Source: Acidobacteriota bacterium (GTDB lineage Bacteria; Acidobacteriota; Terriglobia; Terriglobales; SCQP01). From it: a stretch of DNA of 8,857 nt. The stretch covers positions 1,939 through 10,795 of the forward strand of contig JAKAOE010000024.1 in the NCBI GenBank assembly GCA_021823305.1, written 5' to 3'. Position 1 is the first letter of the stretch, and each line of letters begins with the position of its first letter. Of the stretch, positions 1-6,428 are shown one piece after another. Below the pieces are notes generated by a model. It was not told the DNA's origin, ran no database searches, and saw nothing but the letters and a program-made list of their open reading frames with translations. The position numbers and the translations under genes were made by a program.

Positions 1-1443
1 GAGACCGTGGGGCTCAGCGCCAGCCTGAACGTACGTTGGTTGGGCGAGCTTTTCGCCCACCTACTGAGCTTGCCGGCGGCTTTCTTTGAGGCCAGGCAGA
101 CGGGCGACCTTCTGTCGCGTTTTCAGTCCGCGGACGCGGTCCAGAGGGGAATCAGCGGGCGCTTCGCGGACGCGGTCGTCGATGGAGCAATTGCGGCGAG
201 CTTGGTTGGCGTGATGATCTGGTACGGTGGCGCGCCGCTGGCCGGCATCGTTGGCCTCGGCACGGTCGCGTACGTCGCTTTGCGGATTGTCGAGCAGCCG
301 GGGCTAAGGCGCTCCTCCGAGGACCACGCTGCGCGCTCGGCTGAGCAGCAGACCCACCTCATCGAAACCCTGCGCGGGGTTTGCTCACTGAAATTGTTCG
401 GGCGGGAGGGCCATCGGCGCGCCGCCTGGCAGAGTCGCTTGGTTGCCTCGGCAAACTCGAAAGCACTGGTGGAGCGGGTGGACGGCCGATTGCGGGCTTC
501 GACGAACTTGATTTTCGGCTTGGAAACCGCGGCGGTGCTTTGGGTTGCGGGCGGGCTTGTTGCATCTGGGTCCTTCTCGATCGGGATGCTGTTCGCGTTC
601 CTGGCCTACATGGGGCAGTTCAACAGCCGAGTTGGGGTGCTGGTTGATTGTTTCTTTGAGACTGGGTTGCTCAGGCTGCATGTGGAGCGGCTCGGCGCCA
701 TTCTGACGGAGCCGGCGGGGGTGCCGGTGGATGCGGCCGAGGGATGCGGCGCCGGCACGGTTGAGCTCAAGGGCGCCTCGTACCGCTACCATCCCGTGAC
801 GCCTTGGGTTATCCGGGACTTCAGCCTCCGCGTGGAGGACGGGGAGTTTGTCGCTTTGGTCGGCCCGTCGGGCTGCGGGAAGACGACGCTCCTTAAGCTG
901 ATCGCCGGGCTCCTGCGGCCTGGGCAGGGCGAGGTGTTGGTGGGTCGGGCGCCGGGAGCCGCGGGTTGCTCGGGGTGGGCAGGCGGTGTCGGAGTCGTGC
1001 TGCAGAACGACGAGTTGTTCTCAGGGACGATAGCGGAGAACATCCACTTTTTTGATGGCGAGCCGGATCTGGAGCGGGTGGAGGAGTGCGCCGCGTTGGC
1101 TGCTATCGCGGGCGAAGTCGAGGCGATGCCGATGGGTTACGGCACTGTGATCGGGAGCGCTGGGGCGGGCGTATCGGGCGGGCAGAAGCAGCGTCTGCTA
1201 ATCGCCCGCGCCCTCTACAAGGAGCCCTCCATCCTCCTGTTAGACGAGGCGACCAGCCACCTCGATCTTGAGACAGAACGTGTGATTGTGGAATCGCTTC
1301 GGGGACTAAAAGTGACCCGGATTGTTGCGGCGCACCGACCGCAGACGGTGGAAAGCGCTGATCGCGTGGTGCGCCTCAGGCCGGCAAGCGGCGCAGGCGA
1401 CGGGCTTTTGGCGGGCGCGAGTCGTCTGGGAGGGGGATTGTGA
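1..1443 (+). CDS. ABC transporter, exporter type (TMD-NBD), 5'-truncated; probable peptide exporter of the cluster
   Basis: This is the 3' part of a half-transporter with a fused membrane domain and ATPase. The frame is open from base 1, so the GTG at 7 is not the true start. Numbering from the first codon, residues 1-245 are the rest of an ABC exporter membrane domain. It has the family pattern LPAAFFEARQTGDLLSRF and hydrophobic stretches at about 60-95 and 170-212. The ATPase follows, with Walker A GPSGCGKTT (288-296), Q-loop VVLQND, signature VSGGQKQR (391-398), Walker B ILLLDE (411-416) and the H-loop His 445. All catalytic motifs are intact. The closest known type is the bacteriocin/RiPP exporter family, whose members often carry an N-terminal C39 peptidase that cuts after Gly-Gly. 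The double-glycine precursor directly downstream supports that role. The peptidase itself is not visible, so proteolytic function is inferred. A lipid or drug exporter is possible but fits the context less well. Confidence 0.9.
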   Translation, partial: ETVGLSASLNVRWLGELFAHLLSLPAAFFEARQTGDLLSRFQSADAVQRGISGRFADAVVDGAIAASLVGVMIWYGGAPLAGIVGLGTVAYVALRIVEQPGLRRSSEDHAARSAEQQTHLIETLRGVCSLKLFGREGHRRAAWQSRLVASANSKALVERVDGRLRASTNLIFGLETAAVLWVAGGLVASGSFSIGMLFAFLAYMGQFNSRVGVLVDCFFETGLLRLHVERLGAILTEPAGVPVDAAEGCGAGTVELKGASYRYHPVTPWVIRDFSLRVEDGEFVALVGPSGCGKTTLLKLIAGLLRPGQGEVLVGRAPGAAGCSGWAGGVGVVLQNDELFSGTIAENIHFFDGEPDLERVEECAALAAIAGEVEAMPMGYGTVIGSAGAGVSGGQKQRLLIARALYKEPSILLLDEATSHLDLETERVIVESLRGLKVTRIVAAHRPQTVESADRVVRLRPASGAGDGLLAGASRLGGGL

Positions 1444-1447
1444 AATT

Positions 1448-1467
1448 TCGGGGGACTGCCGCCCCGA
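1448..1467 (+). other. Short inverted repeat just after the ABC transporter stop
   Basis: TCGGGG (1448-1453) and CCCCGA (1462-1467) form a perfect 6-bp stem around an 8-nt loop, starting 5 nt past the transporter stop. No T-run follows, so it is not a canonical intrinsic terminator. It could be an mRNA-processing or stabilising hairpin upstream of the precursor, or chance in GC-rich DNA. The rest of the 1444-1544 gap holds an A-rich patch leading into the precursor ribosome binding site. I see no convincing promoter there. Confidence 0.3.
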
Positions 1468-1530
1468 GGGCGTCGCGCGGTTCACCGCCGAGCGACGGTC
1501 TGAGGCAGAGGTACGTTGGAAAATTGAGAA

Positions 1531-1536
1531 AAGGAG
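1531..1536 (+). promoter_or_regulatory. Strong Shine-Dalgarno site of the precursor gene
   Basis: AAGGAG lies 8 nt before the ATG at 1545, inside an unusually A-rich stretch (about 1519-1544). It fixes ATG 1545 as the start over the in-frame GTG at 1440. A strong site with little structure around it suits a peptide needed in excess over its modifying enzyme. Confidence 0.8.
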
Positions 1537-1544
1537 AAAACTTT

Positions 1545-1733
1545 ATGTCCGGAAAAAATGGCAAGCGCACGGTCGCGCGCCTGTACGCGCGCGAGCTGTC
1601 TGTTGAGGAACTCGATCTCGTCGCCGGCGGAGCCGGGTCGAACCCAAGCAGTAACTGCAATGGCAGCACCAGCCCCTGCGGCTGCACCGATCAGGTGCAG
1701 GGCGACGACACGAACGTCGACGGTTACGAGTGA
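1545..1733 (+). CDS. RiPP precursor peptide with double-glycine leader (candidate graspetide precursor)
   Basis: This 62-residue peptide is the probable substrate of the ATP-grasp enzyme encoded next. The leader (1-29) is basic at its N-terminus and then forms a likely amphipathic helix, ending in ELSVEELDLVAGG. That matches the Gly-Gly leader type cleaved by C39 peptidases. The predicted core (30-62) is 33 residues. Its first half is rich in Ser/Thr/Asn (Ser32, 35, 36, 41, 43; Thr42, 48) with Cys38, Cys45 and Cys47. Its C-terminal half is acidic (Asp49, 54, 55, 59; Glu62), and it has no Lys. Hydroxyl donors followed by acids is the arrangement an ATP-grasp omega-ester ligase needs. The microviridin core motif TxKYPSD is absent, so this would be a different core class. 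The ATG with AAGGAG 8 nt upstream sets the start. The precursor role is well supported; the exact modification is inferred. Confidence 0.85.
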   Translation: MSGKNGKRTVARLYARELSVEELDLVAGGAGSNPSSNCNGSTSPCGCTDQVQGDDTNVDGYE

Positions 1734-1742
1734 GGAAAATTC

Positions 1743-1779
1743 GCCCGCCGATCGTGGGGGGCGTTGCGGATCGGCGGGC
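1743..1779 (+). other. Perfect 11-bp inverted repeat between precursor and maturase (hairpin A)
   Basis: GCCCGCCGATC (1743-1753) is the exact reverse complement of GATCGGCGGGC (1769-1779), with a 15-nt loop. The stem starts 10 nt after the precursor stop. No T-run follows, so read-through is expected. Likely roles are protecting the 3' end of a precursor-only mRNA or partly attenuating the genes downstream. Its right arm shares 1776-1779 with the next hairpin. Confidence 0.6.
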
Positions 1780-1793
1780 CCCTTCGAGGGCCC
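1776..1793 (+). other. GGGCCC hairpin overlapping hairpin A (hairpin B)
   Basis: GGGCCC at 1776-1781 pairs with GGGCCC at 1788-1793 across a 6-nt loop containing TTCG. It uses four bases of the right arm of hairpin A, so the two stems cannot form fully together. It ends 22 nt before the maturase ATG and could affect access to that gene's very weak ribosome binding region (AGGA only 1 nt from the ATG). Function is inferred from position only. Confidence 0.45.
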
Positions 1794-1815
1794 GTCGACG
1801 CGGTCTCGGTTAGGA

Positions 1816-2859
1816 ATGGCTGTCATCATTATCTCTGGCCCAGACGATTACCATGCGGCGGCGGTGGGGTGGGCACTCGCGCGCGCGGGGGTGGCGACGT
1901 TCCAGTGGCCGGGATTTGGGCCGCGCGATCCGGAATGGGCGCTGGTGGAGCTCGGGCGCGTGGTCTCCGTTCGCCTTGGTTCGAGGCCCATTTCGCCTGC
2001 GGACACGGTCTGGTACCGTCGGCCGCAGGCGTTTGCGCCGCATCCTTCCATGGCCGCCGCGGATCATAGGTTCGCGTTGACGGAGGCGAGGCGTTTCGTC
2101 GCGTGCCTCGACTATTCGATCGAGCGTGCCGGGTGCCGATGCGTGAACGCGCCGAGCCGCGCGCGTTTTATCGACCGCAAGGCGGCACAGATCGGCCTGG
2201 CGCGGGAGTGCCAACTGAACGTGCCGCAGACGCTGATGGGGAACGATCCGTCCGCTCTAGCTGGAAGGCTGGCGACGATGGGTGGGCGCTGGATCCACAA
2301 GACGTTTTTCCCCCACGTTTGGCAAAATGCTGGCCTCAGGAGGTCTGCGATGGCGGTCACGGCGGAGATACCGATGCCGCTGGACGTTGTTGACGCGGAT
2401 TCGGTCGCCTTCTGCCCGGGGATTTACCAGCGGCTGGTTGAAAAGGTCTTCGATGTGCGGCTTATGCAGCTTGGCGAGGAGCTGCGAGCGTTTGCCGTGT
2501 ACTCGCCGTCACTGGACTGGCGACCCGACTCCACGACCGGAGTCGCCAGGCTGGAAGAGGTCGCCGTGCCCGTCCCTCTCGCGGCCAAAGTGCGTAAGTT
2601 CGTCGCTGATGCGGGGCTTGCATTCGGATGTTTCGATTTTGCCGTGGATGGGGAGGGGGAGTGGTGGTTTCTCGAGGTGAACGAGTCCGGGCAATTTCTC
2701 TGGATTGACCACCTCTTGCCGGGGGCCGGGCTGTTCGAGCAATTCCTTCAGTATCTAGCGGGTGGCAGGCCGGCTTTCCCGCGGCTTTCCGAGTTTGTAT
2801 TCGAGCCGCCTTCGCCGGTGCCGGGCAGGCTGGCGCCGTTCCAGACTGAGGAGGTGTAA
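1816..2859 (+). CDS. ATP-grasp peptide ligase, MvdC/MvdD-like (graspetide-type RiPP maturase)
   Basis: This 347-residue cytoplasmic enzyme is predicted to activate Asp/Glu side chains of the precursor with ATP and join them to Ser/Thr (ester) or Lys (amide). The N-terminal strand AVIIISGPDD opens a pre-ATP-grasp domain that includes VWYRRP (65-70), a hallmark of this maturase group. Next come VNAPS (110-114) with Lys122, VPQTLMGNDP (136-145), and Lys162 for nucleotide binding. EKVFDVRL (209-216) and DWR (234-236) follow. The C-terminal FGCFDF (270-275) and FLEVNESGQFLWI (285-297) hold the Mg/ATP ligands Asp274, Glu287 and Asn289. Length suits the family (about 320-350 residues). ATG 1816 is chosen because it starts the first strand exactly; the region upstream in this frame overlaps the precursor. 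Its own ribosome binding site is weak. Its stop lies 3 nt before the permease ATG. Assignment to the family is firm; the bond type made is inferred from the Lys-free core. Confidence 0.9.
   Translation: MAVIIISGPDDYHAAAVGWALARAGVATFQWPGFGPRDPEWALVELGRVVSVRLGSRPISPADTVWYRRPQAFAPHPSMAAADHRFALTEARRFVACLDYSIERAGCRCVNAPSRARFIDRKAAQIGLARECQLNVPQTLMGNDPSALAGRLATMGGRWIHKTFFPHVWQNAGLRRSAMAVTAEIPMPLDVVDADSVAFCPGIYQRLVEKVFDVRLMQLGEELRAFAVYSPSLDWRPDSTTGVARLEEVAVPVPLAAKVRKFVADAGLAFGCFDFAVDGEGEWWFLEVNESGQFLWIDHLLPGAGLFEQFLQYLAGGRPAFPRLSEFVFEPPSPVPGRLAPFQTEEV
2849..2854 (+). promoter_or_regulatory. Shine-Dalgarno of the permease inside the maturase 3' end
   Basis: AGGAGG, within the last codons of the ATP-grasp gene, lies 8 nt before ATG 2863. 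Stop and start are 3 nt apart. This points to translational coupling and a single transcript, tying the permease to peptide maturation. Confidence 0.8.
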
Positions 2860-2862
2860 AGC

Positions 2863-5229
2863 ATGGCGAGCGCTCGGTTCCGGGCACTTGGCGCAGGAGC
2901 GGGCAGCGTGGTCGCCGCCGGGTTGGCGGTCGGCTTGGCGGTGGCCGCGTTCAGTGTCCTGGACAGCGTTGTACTGCAGCCGCTTCCGTTCCCGCAGGCG
3001 GCGAGGCTGGTGGCGCTCTCGGTTGGCACTAGGAACGGGACTCGGGCCCAGAATTCGTATGCGTCCTGGCCGGATTTCGTGAGTTGGCAGGCGAGGCTGG
3101 GGCGGGCAGCGCAGTTGGCGGCGTTCACGGAGGAGCGGGTCCCGGTTTTGGTCGCCGGCCGGCCGAGGGAGGTCCAAGCGTTGATCGTCTCGCCGGCGTT
3201 TTTTACGGTCTTGGGCGTAGCGCCGGCGGTCGGGGCGGGGTGGTCGGTGGCCGACGGTCGCCGGGGCGCACGCGAGGTGATCGTGAGCAGCGGTTTTTGG
3301 CGAGCGCGGTTGGGGGGCGCCGGGAACGCGATTGGCAACCCCTTGCTGGTCGGAGGGATTCCGTACCGTGTGGCTGGGATCATGCCGGCTGGGTTTCGGT
3401 ACCCGGTGGGCTCAGCGGGTATCTCAATCTGGCTCAACGCCGCTGCGGCCGGGGGCGCGGCCCCGGGTGGGGCCCGCGACTTGCGCTATTGGTCGGTGAT
3501 TGGTCGATTGCGGCCGGGGGTGGGCGTGGCTCGGGCGGAGGCGGAGCTTGGTGTTGTAGCGCGCGGCCTTGCGCGCACTTATCCGGCCACGAACGCCGGG
3601 CTGGTGCGAGCGCGGGTGACGCCGGCGAAGGAAGTCTTGTTGGCGGGCCGCGCGGTCCCGGTTTGGCTCATTTTCGCGGCGACGATACTGGTGTTACTGG
3701 CGGCGTGCGCCAACTACGCCGGTGCGGCTGGGGCACGGGCGGTGAAGCGGCGGCCCGAGGTAGCCTTGCGGCGTGCGCTCGGTGCGGGAGTCTGCGATTT
3801 GGCGGGGGGGGTGGCGGCCGAGGCAGCGTGGTGGGGGATAGGGATTTTCGGTGTCGGTATTGGCGCTGCGGCCTTGGCCCTCCGGGCGGTGGTTGCGCTG
3901 AGCCCGGTCAATGTGCCGCGGCTGGCCTCTGTCGCGATCGACTGGCGCGCGGTCGCGTTTGGGCTGGGTTGTGCATGGCTGGTCGGCACCGTCGCTTCCC
4001 TAGCTGTGCTGGCGTACTCCGTGCGTGTTGATCCCGCCGAGGTTGCGCGGGGTGGCGGCGGCGAGCCGGTGCGCGGGCGCGGCGGTACGGTGGTGGGGGT
4101 GGAGGTTGCGCTCGGGGTGTTGCTGGCGGCTGCGGCCGCCGCGATGGCCCGCACTTACGTGCGGACGAGCGGGGCTCCAACTGGGCTGCGGGTGGCGGGC
4201 GTAGGCTCATTTATGGCGGATATGTCGTCCGCGAGCTACGGCGGGCAGCCCTCGCAGTATCGTCGCGCCATAGAAGCGATGCGTGAGGTTGCCGGCATCC
4301 GGGCGGTGGCGGCGGGCACGCCAGCCCCGCTCTCCGGAGGCCAGATCATCCTGCCGGCGGCGGCTGGGGCCGGCTCGCCTTCGGGCGGGCTTGCGCCTGC
4401 CAGCGTTCATATCGTGACGCCGGGGTATTTCCGCGCACTGGGAATATTGATGCTACATGGGAGGGACTTTCGTTGGAGTGGCAACGGCGCAGACGCGGTT
4501 GTTAGCAGGGCGTGGGTTCTCGCGCACGGGGGCAGGGATCCTGTCGGGCGGCCGCTTGCGCTGCGGATGGAGGGGCGCGGCAACGTGGTGCAGCGGCGGA
4601 CCATCATCGGCGAGGTGGCCGACGTTGCGGATCCGGGGTTGGGACCGTTGGCAAGGAGCCTGCCGAGCATCTACGTGGCGGATTCCGCGATGTTGTCGGG
4701 GGAGATGACCTTCGTTTTGAGGGGGACACCTGCGAGCAGGCGCGCGGCGGTGGGGGCGTTTGAGCGCGCCATGCCAGGGGCGCCGGTGTATGCACAACGA
4801 AGCTTGCGTTCGATCCTGGTGCGGCTTTTCGCGCCGGCAAGATTCGCCACCGCGCTGCTCCTGGCTCTGGCGTTTGTGGCTGTCGCGATCGCCGTCTTTG
4901 GCGTCTGGTCGCTGGCGGTGATGGAGGCCAGTTCTCGCCGGCGCGAGGTCGCGATTCGGACGGCACTTGGAGCTCGGGCCGCCGACACGGCGTTGGAGCT
5001 GGCACGCCGAGGCATGGTGAGCAGTGGCCTTGGGGCGGGGGCGGGCGTGCTGCTCGGAGTCTTCGCGCAGCCGGTGCTGAGGCATTGGCAGGTGGGGGTG
5101 CCGAAGTGTGGGCTCCTGGACCTGGCCGGGGTTGCCCTCGCCCTCGTGGTCATTTCCCTGGGTGCGGCGGTGGTGGTGGCATTTGGAGCGGCGCGCTCGG
5201 ATCCAGCGGCCGAGTTGCGAATCCGTTGA
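2863..5229 (+). CDS. ADOP-like (acidobacterial duplicated orphan permease) FtsX/MacB-type ABC permease
   Basis: This 788-residue inner-membrane permease has two MacB-type modules in tandem. Module 1 has a first membrane segment (about 12-36) running into SVLDSVVLQPLPFPQAARLV, then a periplasmic domain (about 45-260) with GIPYRVAGIMPAGFRYP. Three segments follow (about 265-288, 316-346, 362-386) around EVALRRALGA (299-308). Module 2 has a segment at 408-429, a periplasmic domain (about 445-655) and three segments (658-686, 716-736, 752-776) with the matching repeat EVAIRTALGA (695-704). Eight segments and the duplication fit ADOP. The N-terminus is short and lacks the usual LALGIGANTAIFSV version of the first segment, so it is a divergent member. 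No partner ATPase of MacB type or MacA adaptor is in the window. Being coupled to the maturase, it may export the peptide, protect the producer or extract the peptide from the membrane; these are inferences. Confidence 0.88.
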   Translation: MASARFRALGAGAGSVVAAGLAVGLAVAAFSVLDSVVLQPLPFPQAARLVALSVGTRNGTRAQNSYASWPDFVSWQARLGRAAQLAAFTEERVPVLVAGRPREVQALIVSPAFFTVLGVAPAVGAGWSVADGRRGAREVIVSSGFWRARLGGAGNAIGNPLLVGGIPYRVAGIMPAGFRYPVGSAGISIWLNAAAAGGAAPGGARDLRYWSVIGRLRPGVGVARAEAELGVVARGLARTYPATNAGLVRARVTPAKEVLLAGRAVPVWLIFAATILVLLAACANYAGAAGARAVKRRPEVALRRALGAGVCDLAGGVAAEAAWWGIGIFGVGIGAAALALRAVVALSPVNVPRLASVAIDWRAVAFGLGCAWLVGTVASLAVLAYSVRVDPAEVARGGGGEPVRGRGGTVVGVEVALGVLLAAAAAAMARTYVRTSGAPTGLRVAGVGSFMADMSSASYGGQPSQYRRAIEAMREVAGIRAVAAGTPAPLSGGQIILPAAAGAGSPSGGLAPASVHIVTPGYFRALGILMLHGRDFRWSGNGADAVVSRAWVLAHGGRDPVGRPLALRMEGRGNVVQRRTIIGEVADVADPGLGPLARSLPSIYVADSAMLSGEMTFVLRGTPASRRAAVGAFERAMPGAPVYAQRSLRSILVRLFAPARFATALLLALAFVAVAIAVFGVWSLAVMEASSRRREVAIRTALGARAADTALELARRGMVSSGLGAGAGVLLGVFAQPVLRHWQVGVPKCGLLDLAGVALALVVISLGAAVVVAFGAARSDPAAELRIR

Positions 5230-5240
5230 GGCTATGGGCC

Positions 5241-6395
5241 ATGAGCGGTTATCGCGGAGAGCAGGTGAGGCGCGTGGTGCGCACGCTGCGGCTGTTGGCG
5301 CTCGCGGCACCGCTGCTCGCCGCGTCCGGGTGCGTGTGGAGTCGCCCGCAGCCGGTGTTTTTACTCCGCCGGGGGCTGCTCTATCCGCCGGGTGAGCCGA
5401 AGAAGACGGAGCGCGCCTACCGCCCGGCGCGCGTCGAGATTCGCATGGCGGGTGGGCGGGGGTGCAGGGCTCTGTCAGGGTCTTACCGCGACCGCGTCGT
5501 CGGGCTGGAGTGGGCGTTGGCGCGCGGCAAGGTGAACATTGAGATGGACCCTGTGGCCAGCCGTTTCGTCGGGAACGGCATGCCGGTTGCACTGCTCGAC
5601 GGGCTGAAGCAGCTTCGTGCCGTGCTGGCCAGGGCGGCGGCTAGGGGGTGCTTTGGCCGGGAGCGGATTCGGGCTGCGTTCGCCAAGCTCTCCGAAAGCC
5701 TGCCGTTGTCCCCGGCCCTATCGCAATCCTTGCTGCTGGGTCCGTACGTGGCGCAGAGGTTTGTCGGCATCGCCGGCCCGGTCGAGCTGCAGTTGACCTA
5801 CGCGTTGGATCGGGGTCAGCCGGCGCGTTACGACTTGGGGTACGTGGTACGGATCTATCGGATGGTAGCGGTCCAGCCCGGTGGGCGCGGGCGGCTGCGG
5901 TTGGAGGCGGTTGCGGTTCGCGACGCCCCGACGGGAACTCTCCCCCCGGCGTCACCGGTCAGGCTCGCAGGCGCGGCCCCTGGCTTCTATCGGCTCTTCT
6001 TCTACCTTCGCCGTAGTCCCGCGGACCACGACGTCGCGCTGCTCGCGGCGGCGAGCGGCTCGGCGCTTGCGGCGGCCACACGCGCGATGCTCTCGAGGCC
6101 TAACGAGTGCCGGGTTCTGGCCGTCGCCGGCGCGCGCTGCGCTGTCATGCCTCCGGATGTGGGCCTTGAGGCGCGGCTGCGGGTGCGGGTCGAGGGCCGA
6201 TGGACTAGCGTGCCGATCACTGCCACGGTGGGGCAGGCGATTGCCGCCGCAGGCGTGCGCCCGCCCGCGCAGGTGGTACGCACGCTTCGGGTGCTGCGCC
6301 CCTACCGCAGCGGCTATGCGCCCGTTTTGCCCGCCGGCGCCAGGGGGGCGCTGCTGGATCTCCTTCTCAGCGGCGGCGAGCAGATTTGGTGGTGA
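5241..6395 (+). CDS. Predicted lipoprotein of unknown function, C-terminus SLBB/GfcC-like
   Basis: I do not recognise this 384-residue protein as a whole. From ATG 5241 it has a basic N-region, a hydrophobic stretch RLLALAAPLLAASG and Cys31, an acceptable lipobox (AASGC), so it is probably a lipid-anchored envelope protein. The middle (about 60-260) has alternating short strands and a helical part (118-165) with no motif I can name. The last part (about 313-384) reads like a SLBB/GfcC-type fold: LRVRVEGRWTSVPI, a TVGQAIAAAG stretch, VRTLRVLRP, and a final SGGEQIWW where such domains end in a GD-x-I-x-V strand. A second start is possible: GTG 5265 has GGAG 5 nt upstream and gives a more compact signal peptide (Cys at 23). 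It begins 11 nt after the permease stop, so it is probably co-transcribed. A role as outer partner of the permease or as immunity lipoprotein is speculative. Confidence 0.7.
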   Translation: MSGYRGEQVRRVVRTLRLLALAAPLLAASGCVWSRPQPVFLLRRGLLYPPGEPKKTERAYRPARVEIRMAGGRGCRALSGSYRDRVVGLEWALARGKVNIEMDPVASRFVGNGMPVALLDGLKQLRAVLARAAARGCFGRERIRAAFAKLSESLPLSPALSQSLLLGPYVAQRFVGIAGPVELQLTYALDRGQPARYDLGYVVRIYRMVAVQPGGRGRLRLEAVAVRDAPTGTLPPASPVRLAGAAPGFYRLFFYLRRSPADHDVALLAAASGSALAAATRAMLSRPNECRVLAVAGARCAVMPPDVGLEARLRVRVEGRWTSVPITATVGQAIAAAGVRPPAQVVRTLRVLRPYRSGYAPVLPAGARGALLDLLLSGGEQIWW

Positions 6396-6416
6396 GGCAG
6401 CGCTCGGGTGCTTTGC

Positions 6417-6422
6417 TAGAAT
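6417..6422 (+). promoter_or_regulatory. Candidate -10 element (TAGAAT) for the phosphatase-lysA pair
   Basis: TAGAAT, within TTTGCTAGAAT, matches the TATAAT consensus at 5 of 6 bases and ends 6 nt before ATG 6429. Transcription starting 6-7 nt downstream would begin at or next to the ATG, giving a leaderless mRNA. No Shine-Dalgarno is present before this ATG, which agrees. No clear -35 box is seen. Confidence 0.4.
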
Positions 6423-6428
6423 CCCAGC

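Noticed and set aside
1440..1544. In-frame GTG at 1440 overlapping the transporter stop, giving a 97-residue precursor
   Set aside because: No ribosome binding site supports it, the added 35 residues look like random basic sequence, and ATG 1545 has AAGGAG at ideal spacing with a normal leader length.
1545..1733. Lanthipeptide, thiopeptide or sactipeptide precursor, because of Ser/Thr/Cys in the core
   Set aside because: No LanB/LanM, YcaO or radical SAM gene is present in the window, while an ATP-grasp ligase sits next to it. Enzymes outside the window cannot be excluded.
1743..1793. Intrinsic transcription terminator after the precursor
   Set aside because: The stems are strong but no run of T follows either of them. 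They are kept as hairpins only.
1558..1815. In-frame extension of the ATP-grasp gene upstream to 1558
   Set aside because: It overlaps the precursor in another frame and reads as Ala/Arg/Ser-rich noise. The family's first strand begins exactly at Met 1816.
3084..4031. 315-codon + strand frame inside the permease
   Set aside because: Gly/Arg-rich translation without motifs, wholly inside the permease gene, which has clear family motifs in its own frame.
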